From positions 1 to 8,904 of the forward strand of contig CAJWOI010000094.1 in NCBI GenBank assembly GCA_913044255.1: 8,904 bases of DNA, given 5' to 3'. The notes beneath the pieces are model-generated. The model was not told the origin of the DNA, searched no databases, and saw only the letters and a program-made list of their open reading frames with translations. The position numbers and the translations under genes are program-made. The DNA comes from an uncultured Alphaproteobacteria bacterium. GTDB taxonomy: Bacteria; Pseudomonadota; Alphaproteobacteria; UBA7887. Shown here one piece after another: positions 1 through 5,903 of this stretch. Position 1 is the first letter of the stretch; each line of letters begins with the position of its first letter.

Positions 1-44
1 CTGGAAGAGCAATGCCGCAATCGACAGCGTGATGTTTTACGCGG

Positions 45-308
45 TCACCGCGAGACCATCCCCTGCCCATGTTGTTTGCCTGACTTCCATTGACCCACAT
101 ATTTTGAACCACTGTGAAAGGTTCTGGTGCCGGTACAGTTGTCCCATGTGGGTTTGTAGGTGCCGGGACAGGTTTTCTGTGTAGTTACTATGGGTGAGAG
201 TTTCTTGGCATAGAGAAATTCATCGTTCTCCCATATACCTTCCGTCACTCTTCCATCCGACCAAGTTAAAGTGCCACGTCCGTGGTATGTGCCATCCTTC
301 CATTCACC
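45..308 (-). pseudogene. MORN-repeat protein fragment, broken at both ends
   Basis: The minus-strand frame encodes at least two MORN repeats, seen as GEWKDGTYHGRGTLTW followed by GIWENDEF, and later KYVGQWKSGKQHGQG. They are separated by a CPGTYKPTWDNCTGTRTF segment. That Cys-Pro-Gly...Trp...Cys-x-Gly-Thr layout is known from small bacterial MORN proteins, often exported ones. MORN repeats are short beta-hairpins with scaffold or membrane-associated roles; no enzymatic role is implied. The frame stays open upstream to 407, but those codons are only the antisense of ureG, so no real start is present. At the other end the repeat pattern stops near position 60 (GQG then MVSR and a TGA), where a further Thr-aromatic-Thr/Ser strand is expected. 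Bases 1-60 contain nothing I can assign. The fragment is therefore an internal piece of a gene. Repeat identity is confident; whether it is expressed is doubtful. Confidence 0.6.
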
Positions 309-824
309 AATGATATTTATACCAAAGAAGACGCTGAATTTTTGGCCAAATCGGGTGCACTTCCACCAGATCGGATCCTGGGCGTAGAGACAGGGGGGTG
401 TCCGCACACTGCAATCCGCGAAGACGCTTCCATGAACCTCGCAGCGGTTGCAGAAATGAATGGAAAATTTCCTGACCTTGATATTTTGTTTATCGAATCA
501 GGTGGAGATAATTTGGCGGCAACCTTTTCACCAGAGCTGGCCGATATCACAATTTACGTGATTGATGTCTCTGCCGGTGACAAAATTCCCCGAAAAGGTG
601 GCCCAGGAATAACCCGTTCAGATCTTCTGGTGATCAATAAGATCGACCTTGCAAGGTTTGTAGGTGCTGACCTTCAAATTATGGAACGTGATGCCAAAAT
701 AATGCGGGGTGATAAACCATTTTACTTTACAAACCTGAAAGAGAATGAGGGTGTGGAAAAAATTGCTGGCTTTATTGTCGGATCAGGTGGACTGGATGTC
801 GAAAAGACGCCGGTACTGGATTAA
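282..824 (+). CDS. ureG: Urease accessory GTPase UreG, N-terminally truncated
   Basis: UreG is the SIMIBI-class GTPase that, with UreE, UreF and UreH/UreD, delivers nickel to the urease active site in the cytoplasm. Family identity is clear from TNDIYTKED, the metal-binding Cys-Pro-His in GGCPHTAIREDAS (residues 40-42 of this frame), ESGGDNLAATFSPELAD (72-88), KIPRKGGPGITRSDLL and the G4 guanine-specificity motif NKID (119-122). Normal UreG is about 200-210 residues; here true UreG sequence begins only at the Thr of TNDIYTKED (base 306). The missing ~40 residues include the P-loop GPVGSGKT, so this copy could not bind nucleotide normally. The ATG at 282 and the first eight codons are antisense to the MORN fragment and are not UreG sequence. 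The C-terminus looks intact (stop TAA 822-824). No other urease gene is in view. It is either a break-truncated gene or an assembly join; UreG identity itself is very safe. Confidence 0.9.
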   Translation: MVCAILPFTNDIYTKEDAEFLAKSGALPPDRILGVETGGCPHTAIREDASMNLAAVAEMNGKFPDLDILFIESGGDNLAATFSPELADITIYVIDVSAGDKIPRKGGPGITRSDLLVINKIDLARFVGADLQIMERDAKIMRGDKPFYFTNLKENEGVEKIAGFIVGSGGLDVEKTPVLD

Positions 825-859
825 TTTTAGAAGGCTAGCGTTAGCAATGTTTTGTATTT

Positions 860-898
860 AATAATTATTTCCAAACCAGGCCCAAAAGAATAATTATT
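860..898. repeat. Pair of identical 10-base AT palindromes in the convergent spacer
   Basis: The self-complementary sequence AATAATTATT occurs at 860-869 and again at 889-898, 29 bases apart start to start, in the spacer between the convergent ureG and esterase stops. Each copy can pair with itself or with the other copy. It may be a protein-binding site, part of a weak bidirectional transcription end, or chance in AT-rich DNA. A four-base stem (GCTA/TAGC at 834-845) just after the ureG stop is the only other structure between 825 and 900. Confidence 0.3.
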
Positions 899-919
899 GT
901 GTCTGGCGTATGGATGCCG

Positions 920-949
920 ATAGCCTCTTCAAAAATTTCTAATGGCTAT
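920..949. terminator. Weak hairpin at the operon's 3' end
   Basis: ATAGCC (920-925) pairs perfectly with GGCTAT (944-949) around an 18-base loop, immediately after the esterase stop on the minus strand. The loop is long and no clear U-tract follows in either direction, so this is at most a weak intrinsic terminator. Listed because it is the only stem near the end of the six-gene operon. Confidence 0.2.
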
Positions 950-953
950 TGAT

Positions 954-2444
954 TTATGTATCTCTCCCAAAAAATTTTATGTTCAGACCCTCAGGACGCC
1001 TAACCACTTCAATAAATCGACCCCAACGGAGTTCTGATCTGTCCCCCTTATTATAGGCCGGCCACTGCAACAGTCCCTCATGATTGGGGTCTCCATTTCT
1101 GGCAAAATTGGCCCACGTTTTTTGAATTAATCGAGCCAATGCCTCGGCTTCATTTTGATCTATCCCTGCTATCATTGGCGGTTGCCATTTGTCAAAGGTG
1201 TTAAAAATAAAGGGAAGTTCAATACAGTGGCAGGCGCCGAAAGGACTATTTGGTGCAAACCAATCAAACCGGTATAACCAGGCGGAAATACCGGCAGAAC
1301 CTAACCGCTCCGCAAATTCAGCGGTTTGGCCGGCGAAGTTGGTCTCGTTGAGACACAAGCTAAGGAGTTCCAATGGGCCAGCACCTGGCCTGCGGTTTCG
1401 ACAAAAATTTAGCCCATCAAGCCACTTATCACCTAATTCCCGTTTGAAGACCGCTTCGACCTGAGTATCAGATGCTCCGGTGATCTCTGGTACACCAGCC
1501 AGAAATGCATACATTTCGTCATGGGTTGAACCGAGCATTACTTCTTTGCCCTTGGCACCGTCGACAGCAGCCTCGTGAAAATTTTTTGGAATTAAATCAT
1601 CATCAATAATAGGCAGAATTGGAATATTTGTTGCCGCAAAATCAGCCTTCTGCCGCGCTAATTCAGATTGCGCATCTAAAATTTCCTCAACTTGGAGGCT
1701 TTTCAATTTCCCAATTTCGACACCCGCAATTTCTGCTAATGCAACTGCAGCAGCGCTACCCGATTCAGGGGTTTCAAAGCTGCTGAAGCGGCCGCTCTGC
1801 AAAATTACCCGTTGAAACAAATCTCGCGCGTGCGTATTAGCGAGTAAGGCATATGCAGAAATTGCACCAGCTGACTGCCCCATCAATGTTACATTGTCGG
1901 GATCTCCTCCAAATACGGCAATTTGTGACTTAACCCATTCAAGGGCGGCAACCTGATCCCGGAGCCCCAGATTACCAGCGGAAACTTCTGGATGATAAAG
2001 AAAGCCCAATGCACCCAGTCGGTAATTTACACTGACCACCACCAAATTGTGGTCTCCGGCAAGTTTGGCACCATTGTACCAGGGCAAGGATCCAGCGCCT
2101 GAAACGAATGCACCCCCATGTATCCAGACAACCACGGGACAATCAGATTTGTCCAGAGCGGGAGTCCAAATGTTCAGTGTCAAACAATTTTCGTCATAGG
2201 GAAAATCAAAATCTCCCATTACTCCAGCCAGTCGGGAGGGGCGCTGCGGTGGAATTGGCCCGTCTTCAATTGCTGGTCTAATTCCGTCCCAAGGTTCAAA
2301 TGGCTGAGGTGGACTAAAACGGTTTTCACCATTAACCGGGGCTGCATAGGGAACACCGCGAAAAACCACCACACCCTCTTCTACAACACCCTCAAGTATC
2401 CCTGAACTCGTTTTAACAACAGTATCGTTTTCCACCTGAGACAA
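954..2444 (-). CDS. Type-B carboxylesterase (alpha/beta-hydrolase, para-nitrobenzyl-esterase-like)
   Basis: The 496-residue protein matches the usual length of bacterial type-B carboxylesterases and shows the full family layout: N-terminal TSSGILEGVV and FRGVPYAAP, the DENCLTLNIW motif (84-93), oxyanion-hole HGGAF (109-113), and nucleophile elbow GQSAG with Ser191. The probable acid is Glu310 in GSTHDE and the His is His406 in FGACHCIELPF. These positions align closely with the Ser189/Glu310/His399 triad known for Bacillus PnbA, so it should be catalytically competent. There is no signal peptide, so a cytoplasmic enzyme hydrolysing carboxylic esters (possibly carbamates) is expected. The start is TTG at 2444: AGGAG lies 8 bases upstream and the family's N-terminal motif begins a few codons later, with no ATG available between. 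It is the last gene of the operon, 48 bases after the second permease, suggesting it processes an imported compound. The natural substrate is unknown. Confidence 0.92.
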   Translation of the reverse strand: MSQVENDTVVKTSSGILEGVVEEGVVVFRGVPYAAPVNGENRFSPPQPFEPWDGIRPAIEDGPIPPQRPSRLAGVMGDFDFPYDENCLTLNIWTPALDKSDCPVVVWIHGGAFVSGAGSLPWYNGAKLAGDHNLVVVSVNYRLGALGFLYHPEVSAGNLGLRDQVAALEWVKSQIAVFGGDPDNVTLMGQSAGAISAYALLANTHARDLFQRVILQSGRFSSFETPESGSAAAVALAEIAGVEIGKLKSLQVEEILDAQSELARQKADFAATNIPILPIIDDDLIPKNFHEAAVDGAKGKEVMLGSTHDEMYAFLAGVPEITGASDTQVEAVFKRELGDKWLDGLNFCRNRRPGAGPLELLSLCLNETNFAGQTAEFAERLGSAGISAWLYRFDWFAPNSPFGACHCIELPFIFNTFDKWQPPMIAGIDQNEAEALARLIQKTWANFARNGDPNHEGLLQWPAYNKGDRSELRWGRFIEVVRRPEGLNIKFFGRDT

Positions 2445-2452
2445 AATTCAAA

Positions 2453-2457
2453 CTCCT
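2453..2457 (-). promoter_or_regulatory. Ribosome binding site that decides the TTG start of the esterase
   Basis: AGGAG on the minus strand, 8 bases before the TTG at 2444-2442. This spacing is ideal and supports the non-ATG initiation codon. Confidence 0.7.
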
Positions 2458-2492
2458 GCGTGTAAAAATTCGATTAGATCAATTGCCTAAAA

Positions 2493-3284
2493 TTATTTTC
2501 TCTCACCCAATCGAGAGAGTGGATTAATGATAAGTTTTTCACCAGCCATGAAAATGATTACTATTGCAAAACAGCATGCAAAAACCATTGCAGCATCCGC
2601 CAAAATTTGTGCGCGCAGCATAATAAAACCAATTCCAGAATCCGCGCCAAATAGTTCCGATATCAAGGCAATTTTCCAGCCAACGCCGTAAGCGATACGC
2701 ATCGCCGATATAATGTAAGGTAGCAACAAAGGTATTATAATTTTCCAGAACCGCCGCGGGTAACGGCGAGTGAAGCTACGCCCCATTTCCAGGAGTTCCA
2801 TATCCAGTTCACGCAAACCTTCCGACACGTTGATCAGGCAGAATGGTGTAAGAATTGCAACTTGGACAAAAATTACCGAGAAACTCGAATTGCCAAACCA
2901 AATTACCGCAAGAATTGCCCAACCAACAGATGGGAATGAATTCAGAAACGGTTTGATCCGATCGTGCACAATACCGTAAAGCGCTGGTGACCAATGGACT
3001 CCCAATGCCAGTATTGACCCCAGCAGCACGGAAACAAAGACAGAAGTGGCGACGCGCAGAGCGCTTATCGCAGTGTCATCCATAAATTCAGGGTCAAAGA
3101 ACAGCAAACCAATATTCTCGGCAACCTTCAGGGGACTTGGAACGATATAGCTTGGAAAATTGAGTGACATCAGCCACCAGCCAATTAAGGCTCCAACTCC
3201 AAGTAGTTCGCCCATTGAGCGCTCCAAAAGGCGGTTCCAGTTGAAGCCCTTCCTGACTCTACTTTGTGTTTTAATCTGTTCCAT
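2493..3284 (-). CDS. ABC transporter permease, SsuC/TauC-like (second of a pair)
   Basis: Inner-membrane permease of the BPD_transp_1 fold, 263 residues from the ATG at 3284. It shows several hydrophobic segments and the cytoplasmic EAA coupling loop EGLRELDMELLEMG (about residues 155-168) followed by a Leu/Ile-Pro run and MRIAYGVGWKIALISELFG, typical of nitrate/sulfonate/taurine importers. The frame opens further to a TTG at 3344, but that would overlap the upstream permease by 74 bases; the ATG at 3284 gives a 14-base overlap and is preferred, although its Shine-Dalgarno is weak, so translation may be coupled to the upstream permease. It is clearly paralogous to that neighbour (shared PFLNSFP..GW, IWFG, EAA loop, ELFG), so the two probably form a heterodimeric channel. 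Substrate unknown. Confidence 0.88.
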   Translation of the reverse strand: MEQIKTQSRVRKGFNWNRLLERSMGELLGVGALIGWWLMSLNFPSYIVPSPLKVAENIGLLFFDPEFMDDTAISALRVATSVFVSVLLGSILALGVHWSPALYGIVHDRIKPFLNSFPSVGWAILAVIWFGNSSFSVIFVQVAILTPFCLINVSEGLRELDMELLEMGRSFTRRYPRRFWKIIIPLLLPYIISAMRIAYGVGWKIALISELFGADSGIGFIMLRAQILADAAMVFACCFAIVIIFMAGEKLIINPLSRLGERK

Positions 3285-4053
3285 GGTGCTTCGCGAGCAA
3301 TCCCTGGATTGGTGTAAAAACCAGTCGATCAGTGCTGTAAACAAACATGATAATTATCAAAATGACGACCAGAATGAGGGCTGTGTCAAAATCCTGCCGG
3401 GCGAGGTTTAGAAGTGTGCCAAGCCCTTTATCTCCGCCGAACAATTCTACGGTTAACGCGACTTTCCAGGACACCCCAAAAATGATCCGGAAAGTTGCAA
3501 ACATAAACGGGTACAGGGAGGGTAAGAGTAACTTCGTGAACTGCCGTAGAGGACGGCGCCCGAAGCTCAGTCCCATTTCGATAAGTTCGTTATCGAGATT
3601 ATCGAGCCCTTCCCGCATGTTAATGACCGCAAATGGTATCAACACCACGCAGATGGAAAATATGACGGTAAAATCGTTAATCCCAAACCAAATGATTGAT
3701 AGCAAAAGCCAACCAATCCCTGGAAATGAATTAAGAAAAGGCGTGAGCCTGTTGTTAACCATCAGTCGAAATACTGGAAAATAGAACGGCAGAAATGCCA
3801 ATGCTGTTCCTATAATGAACGAAATAAATATTGCACTAAGTATGTGTGCAAAAGACCAAAACATATGGATGACAGAATGAATATCCGTGAAGAATTCAAC
3901 AAATCTTATTGCAACCGGTACCGGGCCGGGCATTAAGTAAGCCTCTACTATTGAACTATATATAGCCCATGCAGCAAGACAGACGGCGGTAAAGATATAA
4001 GCCGCGCGCCGGGAATATCGACGCGCGACTATATATTGAGAAATCTTAACCAT
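3271..4053 (-). CDS. ABC transporter permease, SsuC/TauC-like (first of a pair)
   Basis: BPD_transp_1-family inner-membrane permease, 260 residues from the chosen ATG at 4053. An N-terminal hydrophobic segment (YIFTAVCLAAWAIYSSI) is followed by further membrane spans, the EAA loop EGLDNLDNELIEMG (about 148-161) with FGRRPLRQFTKLLLPSLYP after it, and FGVSWKVALTVELFGGDKGLG. An ATG at 4089 would add 12 residues and overlap the binding-protein gene by 17 bases, but its GGGAG sits one base from the start; the 4053 ATG lies 19 bases after the binding-protein stop and has a modest AAAGAG upstream, so it is preferred with moderate confidence. It probably pairs with the following permease, since many relatives of this class carry only one permease gene. 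The pair should transport whatever the adjacent binding protein captures. Confidence 0.88.
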   Translation of the reverse strand: MVKISQYIVARRYSRRAAYIFTAVCLAAWAIYSSIVEAYLMPGPVPVAIRFVEFFTDIHSVIHMFWSFAHILSAIFISFIIGTALAFLPFYFPVFRLMVNNRLTPFLNSFPGIGWLLLSIIWFGINDFTVIFSICVVLIPFAVINMREGLDNLDNELIEMGLSFGRRPLRQFTKLLLPSLYPFMFATFRIIFGVSWKVALTVELFGGDKGLGTLLNLARQDFDTALILVVILIIIMFVYSTDRLVFTPIQGLLAKHHGTD

Positions 4054-4072
4054 ACGCTCTTTAGGAACGACT

Positions 4073-5056
4073 TTATTCCCGGATTGCATGCTCCCAAACT
4101 ACTGACGCAGCTTTTGGATAGCCCATCTTCATCATCCCAAGCTCCTTGGCGTTTTTCCAGACTGTCTCATATGCCTTGAGGTCAGTATCGCTAACGACTG
4201 CCGGAAATGAGGAAAATCGTGTAAGCCACGCCTCAAAGAAATCTGCTGAAATTCGCTCCTTCTTGGATATTGCCTTACCCACTTTTTTGGGATTAGCTAC
4301 TGCATAATCCACTGACGCCTTTAGCATTCGGTTAAATTCTTTAAATGCCTCAGGACGTGCTTTTAATTTTTCCGGATAAGTTACATTTACCGCAGCAACA
4401 GCATCAACTCCCAAAGTTTCTTTTACATCTTTTCCGGTATACGTTATGACCCGAAAATTACCGGTTTGGCCCGCTTTGTACGCTTGGGCGTGAATAAGCG
4501 TTGCCGCATCGACCCGACCCGTCTCAAGGGCACTAAGGAGTGTCGGCCCTGGAAGCTGTACCCAGTTGAAATCACCGTTCTTGTAGGAAACATTGACACC
4601 ATACTTTTTAAAGAGGGCAATCCTGATCCAGGTCGTACCTGTCGACTTAAGAGCATAGTTGCCCATTTTCTTTCCTTTAAGGTCATTGATGGTCTTGTAC
4701 GGGCTATCTTTTTTTACCCATATGGCACTGCCTTCTCCTGTCGGGCTGGCACGCATTGCTGTCGACAGAACAACCAGATCAAGGCCCTTGGCTTTGGCGT
4801 ACGGAATTGCCATTACTGCGTTCATAATCACATCAAATCTCTTTGCAGGTGTTGACTGGATCAACGCCGGTATTGCCAATGGGTGAAACTCAATTGAAAT
4901 CTTGTCAGATTTTACCACACCGCTTTTGATACCATGAAATACTCCCTCCATGGACGGATCTAAAAGATAGGCATAGCTGATCTTCTCCTTTGCCGTGGCA
5001 AACCCGCCAATGAGAAGAGTGCCTGCGGCAACGAATCCTAGAAATAGTTTTTTCAT
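4073..5056 (-). CDS. Periplasmic substrate-binding protein, NMT1/SsuA-like
   Basis: The 327-residue protein starts with a classic Sec signal peptide: MKK, a hydrophobic stretch (LFLGFVAAGTLLIGG) and an Ala-x-Ala cleavage site giving FATA|KEK near residue 22. There is no lipobox Cys, so it should be soluble in the periplasm. The mature part has the type-2 periplasmic-binding fold signature of the nitrate/sulfonate/taurine group: an early beta strand with YAYLLDPSMEGVFHG, FDVIMNAVMAIPYAKAKGLDLVVLS, WVKKDSPYKTINDLKGKKMG, and ALETGRVDAATLIHAQAY. In related proteins these segments line the ligand cleft; the ligand itself (nitrogen, sulfur or heterocyclic compounds in known relatives) is not readable. 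The ATG at 5056 is supported by AGGGAGA seven bases upstream. It lies 17 bases after the ATPase stop and 19 bases before the first permease, so it is part of the same importer. Confidence 0.9.
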   Translation of the reverse strand: MKKLFLGFVAAGTLLIGGFATAKEKISYAYLLDPSMEGVFHGIKSGVVKSDKISIEFHPLAIPALIQSTPAKRFDVIMNAVMAIPYAKAKGLDLVVLSTAMRASPTGEGSAIWVKKDSPYKTINDLKGKKMGNYALKSTGTTWIRIALFKKYGVNVSYKNGDFNWVQLPGPTLLSALETGRVDAATLIHAQAYKAGQTGNFRVITYTGKDVKETLGVDAVAAVNVTYPEKLKARPEAFKEFNRMLKASVDYAVANPKKVGKAISKKERISADFFEAWLTRFSSFPAVVSDTDLKAYETVWKNAKELGMMKMGYPKAASVVWEHAIRE

Positions 5057-5063
5057 AGTTGGT

Positions 5064-5070
5064 TCTCCCT
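5064..5070 (-). promoter_or_regulatory. Strong ribosome binding site of the binding-protein gene
   Basis: AGGGAGA on the minus strand, 7 bases before the ATG at 5056. It is stronger than the sites seen for the ATPase and permeases, consistent with binding proteins being made in excess over membrane components. Confidence 0.6.
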
Positions 5071-5073
5071 TAT

Positions 5074-5847
5074 TTAGGTTCCTTCTTCATAACCGGGCTC
5101 AAGGCTCCGGAATAGGTTTACTAACTTTTTCTTATGCGCCTTCAGAACCCCTGAGTCGTCAATTATCCGCGGACGCAGTTCGTCCAACTCAATAACTTCC
5201 ATGACATTTGTAGGCTTATTGGACATCAGAATTATTCTGTCCGCCAAAGTAAGGGCTTCGTCGATATCATGGGTAACAAAGACAATGGTCTTGCCCGTTT
5301 GTTCCCAGATGCTAACGATTTCCTCACGCATCTTGCGACGAGTATTCAAATCGAGGGCGGAAAATGGCTCGTCCATTAAAATTATTTTAGGATCGACGGA
5401 TAACGCTCTGGCAATGGCCACTCTTTGACGTTCTCCACCTGATAACATGGAAGGAAATTTTTCCATGTCGTTTTCCAGACCAACCATGGTAAGAAGTTCC
5501 TCAGCATGCTTGCGCATTTTGGATTTTGTCACTCCATCAAAGCGGAGTTCCATTCCCAATGTAACGTTATCGATTGCGTTCCGCCAGGGTGCCAACCTGG
5601 GGGATTGAAATACATAGGCCAACTCACGCCACGACTCTTTTGGAGGACGCCCGTCTACGGTCACCTCACCCGTAGTCACCTCCAGGAGATCACCCATAAT
5701 CCTCAGTGATGTGGACTTACCGCAACCGGAAGGACCAAGGATACACACAAACTCTCCTGCATGAACATCAAAGGAAATTTTGTCGTAAATTTGCTCGTTT
5801 GCAAAGCTTACGCCTACTTCGTCAAAGTTTATTAATTCCTGATCCAT
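5074..5847 (-). CDS. ABC transporter ATP-binding protein, SsuB/TauB-like
   Basis: Cytoplasmic ATPase of the importer, 257 residues, the normal length for this class. All motifs are present in order: Walker A GPSGCGKST (38-46), Q-loop Gln81 in VFQSP, signature LSGGERQRVAIARAL (135-149), Walker B IILMDEP (155-161), D-loop SALD and the switch His193 in VTHDIDEAL. It should power the two downstream permeases as a homodimer contacting both EAA loops. The start ATG at 5847 gives the expected MDQELINFDEVGVSF beginning; the purine run just before it (AAGGGAA) is close to the start, so the Shine-Dalgarno is not ideal. The 56 bases between it and the amidohydrolase stop are the largest gap in the operon; I see no convincing terminator there. 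Confidence 0.93.
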   Translation of the reverse strand: MDQELINFDEVGVSFANEQIYDKISFDVHAGEFVCILGPSGCGKSTSLRIMGDLLEVTTGEVTVDGRPPKESWRELAYVFQSPRLAPWRNAIDNVTLGMELRFDGVTKSKMRKHAEELLTMVGLENDMEKFPSMLSGGERQRVAIARALSVDPKIILMDEPFSALDLNTRRKMREEIVSIWEQTGKTIVFVTHDIDEALTLADRIILMSNKPTNVMEVIELDELRPRIIDDSGVLKAHKKKLVNLFRSLEPGYEEGT

Positions 5848-5903
5848 TTCCCTTGCCGTTCAGGAGCTCTAATATCATCGGAAATATTTAGAATTTTGCC
5901 ACT

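Noticed and set aside
309..407. Upstream 33 codons of the MORN frame (to an ATG at 407)
   Set aside because: They are the exact antisense of conserved ureG sequence and contain no MORN repeat.
3285..3344. N-terminal extension of the second permease to a TTG at 3344
   Set aside because: It would overlap the first permease by 74 bases with a weak initiation codon; the ATG at 3284 gives a normal short overlap.
3347..3784. Plus-strand open frame of 145 codons inside the first permease
   Set aside because: It is the antisense shadow of a well-supported permease; no recognisable motif.
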